A stretch of 25,038 nucleotides of DNA from an uncultured Lachnospiraceae bacterium (GTDB taxonomy: Bacteria > Bacillota > Clostridia > Lachnospirales > Lachnospiraceae), in assembly GCA_946566415.1 (NCBI GenBank), contig CAMNWW010000005.1, positions 1-25,038 of the forward strand, given 5' to 3'. The notes beneath the pieces are model-generated. The model did no database searches. It saw nothing but the letters and a program-made list of their open reading frames with translations, and was not told the DNA's origin. The number at the start of each line of letters is the position of its first letter. Positions within the stretch are counted from its first letter, which is position 1. The position numbers and the translations under genes were made by a program. Below are positions 7,510 through 14,687 of this stretch, in pieces.

Positions 7510-7991
7510 CGGCTGCCGGGGTGTTGTTCTTTGAGCCGCATTTTCAGCTTGAGATGCGCTGTTACTTTGCGGGCGTCCAACTCGGTCACATTATTTTCAC
7601 CGACCATGTTTGTCTCTACGCCCGCAGCGCTCTTATTAATATCCTTTATCCCGTCCAGGTGGTCGTTCGTCACAACAAATTGACCGACCGTTCCGCTGAA
7701 TTTCAGCCCTGTGACGGGTATCCCTCTGATTTCCATCTGTTCCGCCATATTCACAAAATCCACGTCACTGTTTCCCCAGCCGTCCGTGGACAATATCGCA
7801 CCGTCTGCACGCATCGCTTCCGCCCAGACAGCCGCGCGGGTTCCTACCAGAAGTTTGTCCTCATTATCATCCGGCGTTCCTACGATCATAACGCCCATTA
7901 GATCTAGATCTTCATCTGCGGAAACAATATCAAGGAGCGGGTCCCTGAAATGATGAAGAGATGTTTCTTTTGTTGATGGTCCGATTCCCAT
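7506..7991 (-). CDS. prdE: D-proline reductase cluster protein PrdE (PrdA C-terminal-like)
   Basis: 161 residues, homologous throughout to the part of PrdA after its cleavage site. MGIGPSTKETSLHHFRDP corresponds to PrdA CIGPASKEMSRHYWREP, and GVMIVGTPDDNEDKL to GVMFVGSPQINAEKF. The pyruvoyl-forming Cys is replaced: the protein begins with its own Met-Gly at that point. It follows prdD by 14 bases, with an AGGAGGTGAGAG ribosome site. PrdD and PrdE occur in clostridial prd operons with no firmly assigned role; a structural or maturation role beside PrdA/PrdB is inference. Last gene of the operon; it overlaps the bmrD-like stop tail to tail. Confidence 0.88.
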   Translation of the reverse strand: MGIGPSTKETSLHHFRDPLLDIVSADEDLDLMGVMIVGTPDDNEDKLLVGTRAAVWAEAMRADGAILSTDGWGNSDVDFVNMAEQMEIRGIPVTGLKFSGTVGQFVVTNDHLDGIKDINKSAAGVETNMVGENNVTELDARKVTAHLKLKMRLKEQHPGSR

Positions 7992-8005
7992 TCTCTCACC
8001 TCCTG

Positions 8006-8776
8006 TTATTGCATGGAACGCAGAATCCCGTCCCTATATTCGTTCGGTGTCACAAGCACCGGCATATTCCCCATGTCGATAATGGATTTTCCGCCCTCCA
8101 TCCCCGACGGCTCTTTTGCAAATAATGACATATCGTACATCGCGCCCTGACCAGCAACCTGTTTCACAATCACGACCCGTTTCTTTCCAGGCCGTACTAT
8201 ATCGTGATACTCATGACGCTGTGTACATTTTTCTCCCCGGAATTTCTTCATCTGTTCCCGGAATATCTGTATCCATTCGTCACATGCCCGATGCGCCGCC
8301 GTCACGCCTTCCCTTTCCTGGCCTTTTCCTGCCTTCAAGGTCACGTCAAATGACAGGATAAAGTCGCCGTCTCCTGGCGTCCCTGCCCGGTTCAGGTACA
8401 GCCTTTCTCTTAGATTTCCTTCCGAAGATCCAAATTCATGCGCCTGCTTTCCATTCACATCCACGCCAGTCAAAAGTACGTATACCCCAGTCAGAGTATG
8501 GGTAATGCCTTCGCCCAGTTTTCCAAGAACCTTGGTTGAAACCGGAATAATGTCCATTATTGTGTTCGTATACCTGTTATGTCCCTCAGATCCTGGCGGT
8601 ATCAATTTGATATCCAGAGCCTCAAGCTGCGGATAACCTGAAAGAATTCCCGCCAGAACCTTCTTGCTATAGTACAGACATCCGTCCGCCAACACCTTGT
8701 TTGTATCGCCCTCCTCTATGTCTGTCACATGATATGTCCGTATAACAAGACGGCGTAAATCAATTTCTTCTCCCAT
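8006..8776 (-). CDS. prdD: D-proline reductase cluster protein PrdD (PrdA N-terminal-like)
   Basis: 256 residues, similar to PrdA residues about 175-416. Shared blocks include LTGVDVNGKQAHEFGSSEGN against VTGTDENGVQIGEFGSSEGF, RPGKKRVVIVKQVAGQGAM, and DMGNMPVLVTPNEYRDGI against DLGNVPVMVSPLEVLDGC. It lacks the roughly 170-residue N-terminal part of PrdA and stops exactly where PrdA is cleaved. CCGGAGGATAAG precedes ATG 8776. It is separated from prdB by 105 bases containing an intrinsic terminator, so it is probably expressed at a lower level than prdAB. Confidence 0.88.
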   Translation of the reverse strand: MGEEIDLRRLVIRTYHVTDIEEGDTNKVLADGCLYYSKKVLAGILSGYPQLEALDIKLIPPGSEGHNRYTNTIMDIIPVSTKVLGKLGEGITHTLTGVYVLLTGVDVNGKQAHEFGSSEGNLRERLYLNRAGTPGDGDFILSFDVTLKAGKGQEREGVTAAHRACDEWIQIFREQMKKFRGEKCTQRHEYHDIVRPGKKRVVIVKQVAGQGAMYDMSLFAKEPSGMEGGKSIIDMGNMPVLVTPNEYRDGILRSMQ

Positions 8777-8800
8777 TCTTATCCTCCGGTTTTATAATCC

Positions 8801-8844
8801 AAAAATAGGGCGGCTCTCCTCTATATCGATTTGAGCCCGCCCCT
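8801..8844 (-). terminator. Attenuating terminator between prdB and prdD
   Basis: Minus-strand stem with arms AGGGGCGGGCTC and GAGCCGCCCTAT, one bulged G, a 14-base loop region and then TTTTT (8805-8801). It lies right after prdB and ahead of prdD within one directional cluster, so partial read-through would lower prdDE relative to prdAB. Confidence 0.65.
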
Positions 8845-8881
8845 GTCATTACGTTTTACTGTGTACCCTACTTATAGTTCC

Positions 8882-9607
8882 TTATACTTTCGCCGCATAC
8901 TCAAATGGCAGCGGAACAATTTTTCCTGCGCTCTCAATCTTAACAAGCTGTTCGAGCGTAGCCCTCACGATTGCCGACTGCATCTCGATATTATTCGGCT
9001 CGCCTGCGTTTGCCCCCATCGGGACAAGGGGCGCTACCGCGCGCGGCGAACCGGTCTGGCGTACGACCGGGGGAAGCGCCGCGATGATGATGGTCGGAAT
9101 CCCGGCTTCCTCTATCGCTCTCTGCACCAGAACTGCAGAGCGGTGACAGGTGCCTCACCCGGCGGTAAGGATCACTCCGTCCACTCCTTCCTCCACAAAC
9201 ATCTGCGCGATGGCAGGACCCGTCTCGCCTTTGAATTTTTCCTGGTTTCCGCCTCCGCCCATAAATCCGGCATGGACCGGAGCACAGGCTTTAATGAAAC
9301 CTTCCTTTGCCAGCTCATGGATCCGGTCGATCGGGAACATACAGTTAATATCCTTGTTGACGTCACTGTTATCATAGCCGCCGTGGGAAACCATCAGCTC
9401 ATTGGACGGCATCGTATCCGTTATCTTCCTCCATGTAAAATCTCCGGCAAGATTAAATCTTTCCTGCTCCTTATGGTGTACGCCGGCCGCTGTGGCAAGC
9501 GCAATCGTCATATCTTTCAATTCTTTTTTTACAGGCGCCCACACCGGCGGCGGTGTGATCGGAACATATATCTCAGACTGCAGCCCCTTTACAACTGTTA
9601 AACTCAT
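8882..9607 (-). CDS. prdB: D-proline reductase selenoprotein subunit PrdB (in-frame UGA = Sec151)
   Basis: Catalytic selenoprotein of D-proline reductase, which reduces D-proline to 5-aminovalerate together with the pyruvoyl subunit made from PrdA. The frame from ATG 9607 runs to TGA 9157-9155 and continues in frame with full family similarity to the stop at 8882: 241 residues. The UGA codon gives TAG-Sec-GTCHRS, a U-x-x-C redox motif (Sec151, Cys154). A hairpin begins about 14 bases after the UGA, and the selenocysteine tRNA gene lies in the same cluster. A conventional reading would stop at residue 150 and wrongly call two fragments. The start overlaps the preceding small gene in ATGA, with GGAGG upstream. 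Confidence 0.93.
9117..9157 (-). promoter_or_regulatory. SECIS element of prdB
   Basis: Immediately 3' of the UGA (9157-9155), thirteen bases and then a hairpin CTCTGCA-GTTCTGG-TGCAGAG (9140-9120): a 7-bp perfect stem with a 7-base G/U-rich loop about 21 bases from the UGA. This distance and shape fit a bacterial SECIS, which is read by SelB from inside the coding region. Confidence 0.7.
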
Positions 9608-9834
9608 TGCCTAACCCTCCTTTTATACTTGTCATTGACCTCTGGCCCAAGCTGTTCTATAAAACTCATATTCCAGGCAACTTCCTGCCCCACTTTAAGC
9701 GGATAATCGCTGATGAGCATCCGCATGGGAATCCTAAGACAGCCGAGCCGTCCTTTCAGATCAATCTCTACACAGCCGTCGTGAATCTCCGTAATCACGC
9801 CTTCCATGTAAATGATCTTATCACCGTATTTCAT
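9604..9834 (-). CDS. Small conserved protein of the prd operon (CBO2463/CBO2479-like)
   Basis: 76 residues from ATG 9834. An ATG two codons earlier (9840) abuts the AGGTGA ribosome site, whereas 9834 has a spacing of six and is preferred. The protein is beta-rich: GDKIIYMEGVITEIHDGCVE, then IDLKGRLGCLRIPMRMLI and a basic C-terminus. Its domain appearance suggests a small barrel. Other clostridial prd operons carry a protein of about this size between prdA and prdB, and I believe this is that family (CBO2463/CBO2479-like), with function unknown. It follows prdA by 15 bases and its stop overlaps the prdB start. Confidence 0.75.
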   Translation of the reverse strand: MKYGDKIIYMEGVITEIHDGCVEIDLKGRLGCLRIPMRMLISDYPLKVGQEVAWNMSFIEQLGPEVNDKYKRRVRQ

Positions 9835-9849
9835 GTCCATTCACCTGTT

Positions 9850-11712
9850 TTAGTCGTATTTTTCTTTCCTCTTCTGACTCATAGGCAGGGATTGTTCATT
9901 CTCAACGAGCGTTATCGTCTCGTCCATCGTCTGAGAGATCAATTCAACATTCGTACTCTTGACATTCGGATTCCAGCTTCTCTCAGGCTTCTTCACTTCT
10001 TCACCCGCCATCGCCGCCTTAAGCATAGCCAGCGCGCGCACAGCGTCTTCCGGGCATAGGGTGTTGCAGGCAAGAACCTCGTTCTCAATACCGGACTCTG
10101 ATTTGTTGTTGTCGATCATATGTGTCATATACTTATTGCCCACAACCAAAGCGCCCTGCACCGCACAGAAGGACATTCCTACAACTGATATTCCCCGCAT
10201 ACCGATCTGTTCGATATGGCTCGCAAAGTCAATATGATTATTCCCAAAGCCTTCCGTTGTAACAAAAGCGCCGTCCACATCCAAGGCTTCACACCACATA
10301 CCTACACGTTTCGATACATAAAATTTCTCTGCATTGATCTGCGGGCTTCCCACGAACATGACGCCGCACAGGTCGACTTCTTCGTCATGGAGCGCTTCAA
10401 GGACTAAAGGCTCTCTCCAGTAATGCCTTGACATCTCTTTTGACGCCGGTCCAATACAGGTGAGCGCGTGAATACATCCATCTAAAACTTCCAGCGGCGA
10501 AACCATCACAGGCACGTTTCCAAGGTCAACATTCGGCTTGGCGCCGAGGACTCCCACCGGCTGTACCGGAAGAATCAGGTTGTCATGCATCGCCCCCTGC
10601 CCCATGATCTCCTTCACGATAACGACCTTTTTCTTTCCCGGCCTTCTGACCTGCTCGAACGTTTCCGTATCCGCCACAAGGCTTTCATCTTCTAATACCG
10701 CCAGCGCCTCCCTGATCTCCTGCGTGATCACATCTGTAGCAGAGTGCGCCGCCAGCGGTCCTGGGCGTTCCATATTGGTTCCTTTAGTAATAATAACCTC
10801 TGTTTTTATAAGAATGTCTCCCTTATCGGGTGAACCTGGGCGTCCCCACATGATATTCTCATCCAGGAATCCTTCCGAAGAACCAAATTCACCGATCTGC
10901 ACGCCATTCTCATCCGTTCCTGTTACCATCATAACAACGCCGTCCAGTACTCGGGTGACCCCGCTTCCCAGTTCCGCATCGCCTTCTTTCACCGCAATAG
11001 GCTGTACGTCGCAGATCGTCTCAGAATAAGTGTGATACTTGTCCGGTGTGATAATGTCGATCTTCAGCCTGTGGACCAAAGCCTGGGATTCTACTGCTTC
11101 TTCCTCAATCCCCTCACGAATGTAAAGGACCGTACCTTCGATCTTCGTCTGGGGTCCGCGTCTCACTTCCGTGATCTTGTAGTGCTTTCTCATCAGGCTT
11201 CTGAGTACCTTTTCCTGCCGCGGCAAATCCTCCGGCGCTGCAGCTATGCTTTCTCCCTGAACGGGAACAGCCGCCGGTGTAAGCGCCGCAGCGCCGCAAT
11301 TAAAACCCATAGGCATCTCGATATGAATATCTTTTCCTTCTCCTATATGGATCTTAAGTACGCTCCCACAGCCCGATACAGCGTTTTGCACTGAGTCTGC
11401 CATAGCTGCCGGCTTTTCTTGTATTTCCGCCTTCTTAGGTTCAGGCGCTTCCTCCTCCGGCGCAGATATCCCTTCCAGCAGGTCCGCTGTAAGCGGCGTC
11501 AGGGAATCGCATGTTTTTAAAAGCTTTGCCCCCAATACCTGCTCGATCGTTAGCGCCCCGTCAAGCGTCAGCAGGTTGGAATCCACAAGATCATCAAAAA
11601 TCGCCGGATCCTCCAGGTTCGCCGCCTGAATCACAATGCCTTCTTCCGCCCTGCAGCACAATACTGCCGGATCTTTTGCATGTTCTTTTGCTGTTTCAGC
11701 CGTAATTGACAT
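9850..11712 (-). CDS. prdA: D-proline reductase proprotein PrdA
   Basis: 620 residues. PrdA is cleaved autocatalytically into a large subunit and a roughly 23-kDa subunit that carries a pyruvoyl group made from cysteine; the pyruvoyl binds D-proline and PrdB-Sec cleaves the ring. Here the expected site is HALTC-IGP with Cys419, within two residues of the Cys421 known from the C. sticklandii enzyme, leaving a C-terminal part of 202 residues. The N-terminal 80 residues contain VLCCRAEEG and a possible metal or thiol site. Residues 82-115 are a low-complexity Glu/Ala/Lys linker. An AGGAGGT ribosome site precedes ATG 11712. It lies 52 bases after prdC. Confidence 0.95.
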   Translation of the reverse strand: MSITAETAKEHAKDPAVLCCRAEEGIVIQAANLEDPAIFDDLVDSNLLTLDGALTIEQVLGAKLLKTCDSLTPLTADLLEGISAPEEEAPEPKKAEIQEKPAAMADSVQNAVSGCGSVLKIHIGEGKDIHIEMPMGFNCGAAALTPAAVPVQGESIAAAPEDLPRQEKVLRSLMRKHYKITEVRRGPQTKIEGTVLYIREGIEEEAVESQALVHRLKIDIITPDKYHTYSETICDVQPIAVKEGDAELGSGVTRVLDGVVMMVTGTDENGVQIGEFGSSEGFLDENIMWGRPGSPDKGDILIKTEVIITKGTNMERPGPLAAHSATDVITQEIREALAVLEDESLVADTETFEQVRRPGKKKVVIVKEIMGQGAMHDNLILPVQPVGVLGAKPNVDLGNVPVMVSPLEVLDGCIHALTCIGPASKEMSRHYWREPLVLEALHDEEVDLCGVMFVGSPQINAEKFYVSKRVGMWCEALDVDGAFVTTEGFGNNHIDFASHIEQIGMRGISVVGMSFCAVQGALVVGNKYMTHMIDNNKSESGIENEVLACNTLCPEDAVRALAMLKAAMAGEEVKKPERSWNPNVKSTNVELISQTMDETITLVENEQSLPMSQKRKEKYD

Positions 11713-11764
11713 AAGTTCTACCTCCTCATGATTTATCGCTTATTTTCCATTCGGTCTGTCCGTT

Positions 11765-13093
11765 CTACTTACCATCCGGAAGCTGTTCCACCTGTTTGGA
11801 AACGCGCAGATGCCGGTATAACGGGTGACCTATCGTTCTCATTGCATGATCTGTCTGATGGAATATCTTAAGCCCCATCTTCGGTGCAGATCCCATAACC
11901 GTATTAGAACAATCGGAACAATTTCCAATAATAATATACTCGCAGCCGTCCTTCTTAAACTGGATATTGTTCTTCGCCTGTCCCGGGCAATTCCCCGGAC
12001 GCTCACACTTAAGCGGCGCACCCGGCTTATTCTCAACTGCCTGCTTGCACCTTGCCACAGATACGGGAACACCGTTCATTTTCCCGCAGATATCCCTCAT
12101 CCTCTCTTCACTGCCGCCGCAGGCACATACCAATAAACCCACCTTGGCTCCGTGCAGATCCGGAAAATCAATCGTGACAATAATTCCTCCTGTCGTCTTC
12201 GTAATCGGCTCCTCTTCGGCAGCCGCTTTTCCGGTAAACGCACCTCCCATAATAATTTCCCCATAATTACCGTCAATGCCGCCGGAGCGTTCGATGAGTT
12301 CCCCAACACTCGTGCCCACCGGGACATCCATAAATACATGAGGCGCGTTCCCCCCGTTTATCTTACCGATCACAGTCAGGTTCTTAGAAAAACATGGCTT
12401 CCTCTCTTCGATCGCTTCCGCGACCCTCGCCAGAGTCTCTACATTGCAGACCACCGCGCCCGCTGCCGAAGGAAGCTGGGTAGTGTCAAGCTCTACGCCA
12501 AGACACTCCCGGACGACAGCCCGTTCCTCACCCATCGGATAAATGTCCGGAAGCAGGTGGATCGTAATCGCCTCTTCTCCTTTAAGCGCTTCTCTGAGCC
12601 TTGCAACTGCCTTTTCATTCTTTTTCTTGATTGCGAAAATTGCTTTTGCTGCATTGCATATTTCCATACAATGCTTTGTCCCCCGAACCACTTTCTCACA
12701 GTCTTCCTCGATCTGCCGGATGTTGTGGCAAAGCCCCGGCTCACATTCCGCCGCGTTCACCAGAATATACCCTCCGTCCAGATCTGTGCCGAGCTTGACC
12801 GCTGTCGGGAACCCGGCCCCGCCCATACCGACGACACCCGCCGCCTTCACCATTTCGAGCTTGTCCCCCTCCGGAATCGGCACATATTCATCCTTCTGTA
12901 CTTCATCCGGCCTGATGATAATGCGGTCGTCCCGTACGTCTTCCACCACGCCGTAGACACTGGAAAAAATATTGGCTCCCAGTCCTGCGGGTTCTGCAAT
13001 CAAGACGCCCTTTTCCACCCTGTCGCCAATCTTCACAACCGGCCTGCAAGGCGCACCCACATGCTGACGCAGCAAAATCTGTAAGTTACCCAT
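11765..13093 (-). CDS. prdC: PrdC, RnfC-like electron transfer protein of proline reductase
   Basis: 442 residues. Related to the RnfC/NuoF fold, and thought to carry electrons from NADH or the membrane to proline reductase. Visible features are an N-terminal biotinyl-like sandwich domain (HVGAPCRPVVKIGDRVEKGV), the nucleotide-binding GMGGAGFPTAVKL (89-101), NAAECEP (113-119), and a Cys-rich C-terminus: VCACGG (322-327), ERPGNCPGQ and NCSDCSNTVM. In C. difficile PrdC is reported as a selenoprotein; here the CAC at 323-325 is all cysteine and no in-frame UGA exists. AAGGAGAAAGG precedes ATG 13093. First protein gene of the prd series, starting 152 bases after selC. Confidence 0.92.
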   Translation of the reverse strand: MGNLQILLRQHVGAPCRPVVKIGDRVEKGVLIAEPAGLGANIFSSVYGVVEDVRDDRIIIRPDEVQKDEYVPIPEGDKLEMVKAAGVVGMGGAGFPTAVKLGTDLDGGYILVNAAECEPGLCHNIRQIEEDCEKVVRGTKHCMEICNAAKAIFAIKKKNEKAVARLREALKGEEAITIHLLPDIYPMGEERAVVRECLGVELDTTQLPSAAGAVVCNVETLARVAEAIEERKPCFSKNLTVIGKINGGNAPHVFMDVPVGTSVGELIERSGGIDGNYGEIIMGGAFTGKAAAEEEPITKTTGGIIVTIDFPDLHGAKVGLLVCACGGSEERMRDICGKMNGVPVSVARCKQAVENKPGAPLKCERPGNCPGQAKNNIQFKKDGCEYIIIGNCSDCSNTVMGSAPKMGLKIFHQTDHAMRTIGHPLYRHLRVSKQVEQLPDGK

Positions 13094-13244
13094 GACCTTT
13101 CTCCTTTTCTTTAAACTTTCTTTAGATATATGAAAAGCGAACGTTAAAAAACGGCCGCTTCTTTTCTAAAACATTCATTAATACTGAGCTTCCGGATATG
13201 ATAGATAATTTCTATAAATCTTTTCCATCCTGCATCCTTCTTTT

Positions 13245-13342
13245 TGGCGAGGGCATGTGGGAATCGAACCCACCCAGGACGCTCTTAACGCCCCACACTG
13301 GTTTTGAAGACCAGGAGGCACACCAGTTACCCATCTACCCCC
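13245..13342 (-). tRNA. selC: tRNA-Sec(UCA)
   Basis: On the minus strand the anticodon arm is CTGGT-CTTCAAA-ACCAG, with anticodon TCA and discriminator G followed by an encoded CCA (13248-13245). The T arm is GTGGG-TTCGATT-CCCAC, and the long variable arm between them has the stem GGCGTT...AGCGTCC typical of tRNA-Sec. The total of 98 bases is correct for this long tRNA. The acceptor pairs GGGGGTA with TGCCCTC, including two wobbles. It supplies Sec for the UGA codon of prdB, whose cluster begins immediately downstream. Confidence 0.95.
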
Positions 13343-13364
13343 ATATACTACTCTCAGTACTCTT

Positions 13365-13440
13365 ACTTTATCACAGTTTATTCTGTTTTTCAACAGTTAT
13401 TCTGTTTTTTTATTATAGCAAATAAACATTGACTTTTCAA
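13365..13440 (-). promoter_or_regulatory. Tandem promoters of selC
   Basis: Distal: TTGAAA (13440-13435), 17 bases, TATAAT (13417-13412). Proximal: TTGAAA (13393-13388), 17 bases, TAAAGT (13370-13365), placing a start about 16 bases before the mature tRNA end. The region contains direct repeats of TTATTCTGTTTTT on the plus strand (13379-13391 and 13398-13410). No clear terminator separates selC from prdC, so read-through is possible. Confidence 0.65.
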
Positions 13441-13457
13441 GGGTTTTCGGCCATAAT
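13429..13457 (+). promoter_or_regulatory. Promoter of prdF
   Basis: TTGACT (13429-13434), 17 bases, CATAAT (13452-13457). Its -35 box abuts the -35 box of the distal selC promoter on the other strand, so the two divergent units start back to back. The predicted leader is about 140 bases. Confidence 0.6.
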
Positions 13458-13478
13458 AATTTATATAAACTGAACGCC

Positions 13479-13500
13479 ATACTAGAATACGGTCTAGTAT
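13479..13500. promoter_or_regulatory. Perfect inverted repeat in the prdF leader, candidate TetR operator or terminator
   Basis: ATACTAGA-ATACGG-TCTAGTAT, two perfect 8-base arms with a 6-base spacer, about 15-36 bases after the predicted prdF start. The size and symmetry are those of TetR-family operators, and a TetR gene lies two genes downstream. A run of T follows (13500-13505), so an AT-rich terminator or attenuator is an alternative. Confidence 0.5.
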
Positions 13501-13602
13501 TTTTTAATCCGGTATTATTCATAGGTATTTTCTATTAATATTTTTAACAGAACGAATGAACCCCCGCCTGACGGCGGCAAATTTTCAAAGGAGGACACTA
13601 TC

Positions 13603-14633
13603 ATGGAAATCCATCCAAGATTAGACCCTGACGCGTTTGAAGCGTCTTTCCACGCTATTGACACCCACACTGTCGGGGAGTTCACCCGCATCATTGTCTC
13701 CGGCTTTCCGGAACTGAAAGGGGAAACCATGATCGAACGCAAGAATTTTCTTGCCCGCAACTATGACAAGTACCGCCGTGCTCTCATGTTTGAGCCGCGC
13801 GGACATCACGATATGTTCGGGGCTCTCCTTACAGATCCCGTCCACTCGGAAGCCGATTTCGGAGTTATTTTCATGGATACCGGTGAATACCTTAATATGT
13901 GCGGCCACGGTACGATCGGCTCTGTCACCGCAATCATTGAGACAGGCCTTGTCCCTGCACAGGAACCTTACACCGAGGTTGTCCTGGATGCCCCTGCCGG
14001 GCTCATCCGCACGAAAGCAGAAGTGAAGAACGGCAAGGTAATGAACGTAACGTTAACGAATGTACCCGCATTTCTCTATAAAGAGAATCTGACCACTGTT
14101 GTCGACGGCAAAGAAATTGTTTACGATATAAATTTCGTCGGAAGCTTTTTGCCCTGGTAGATATTGAACAGCTCGGATGGGACGTTAATGCAGAAATGAT
14201 TCCCGTCCTAACTGATTTCGGCATGAAGCTGATCAGCCAGGTAAATGAGGAAGTTCAGATCCGGCATCCTGAGCTTGACATCACCACCGTTGATCTTGCA
14301 GAACTATACTGTCATACGGACACTCCCGGATGTAATAAGAGGAATGTTGTAATCTTTGGAGATCATATGGCCGACCGTTCTCCCTGCGGGACCGGAACCA
14401 GCGCAAAGCTTGCCGCTCTGTATAAAAAGAGGCAGATCGGCATTGGAGAACCATTCGTGTATGAAAGTTTTATCGGCTCCCGTTTTAAGGGCATTATCTT
14501 AAAAGAAACAAAAGTAGGAGAATTTGACGCTGTTGTTCCCCAGATTACCGGGAACGCTTATCTGACCGGGGAAGCCACTTATGTAATCGACCCGGACGAC
14601 CCGTTGAAATACGGTTTTAAGGTCGGACGGTAA
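13603..14633 (+). pseudogene. prdF: Proline racemase (prdF), interrupted by a one-base frameshift
   Basis: Converts L-proline to D-proline, the substrate of PrdA/PrdB. The 5' part (13603-14160) has the first catalytic Cys in MCGHGTIGS (Cys100); the 3' part, in the -1 frame up to 14633, has the second in DRSPCGTGTSAK. Joined, they give about 343 residues, the family's usual length. The break is in a run of five T (14146-14150): six would read GSFFALVDIEQLGWDVNAEM with full similarity. As written, the frame ends GSFLPW-stop at 14160. Neither half carries both catalytic cysteines, so the gene is inactive unless there is ribosomal or transcriptional slippage, or the T count is a sequencing error. 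AAAGGAGG precedes ATG 13603. Confidence 0.9.
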
Positions 14634-14653
14634 CTGTAATCATTCACAGTTAC
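14630..14653. repeat. Inverted repeat between prdF and tetR
   Basis: GTAACTGT-AATCATTC-ACAGTTAC, perfect 8-base arms and an 8-base loop, overlapping the prdF stop codon. No T-run follows, so an operator or mRNA-stability hairpin is more likely than a terminator. Confidence 0.55.
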
Positions 14654-14687
14654 TATCCACAGCCATTATTAAAAGAGAGGAATTGAC

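Noticed and set aside
8882..9127. Separate 81-residue protein starting at the ATG after the UGA of prdB
   Set aside because: It is the C-terminal part of PrdB; similarity continues in frame through the UGA, which is read as selenocysteine.
8831..9601. Plus-strand open frame of 256 codons opposite prdB
   Set aside because: Shadow of prdB; low-complexity Arg/His-rich translation with no recognisable family.
12152..13084. Plus-strand open frame of 310 codons opposite prdC
   Set aside because: Shadow of prdC; no ribosome site and no domain pattern.
13146..13175. Terminator after selC around CGGCCG and a T-run
   Set aside because: The stem is short, self-complementary without a proper loop and not followed by a clean T-run in the right direction.
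13094..13244. Sigma-54 (-24/-12) promoter ahead of prdC, as might be expected from PrdR control
   Set aside because: No TGGCAC-N5-TTGC-like pair was found on the minus strand in this stretch.
13198..13425. Plus-strand open frame of 75 codons
   Set aside because: It runs across the selC tRNA gene on the other strand; coding here is not credible.
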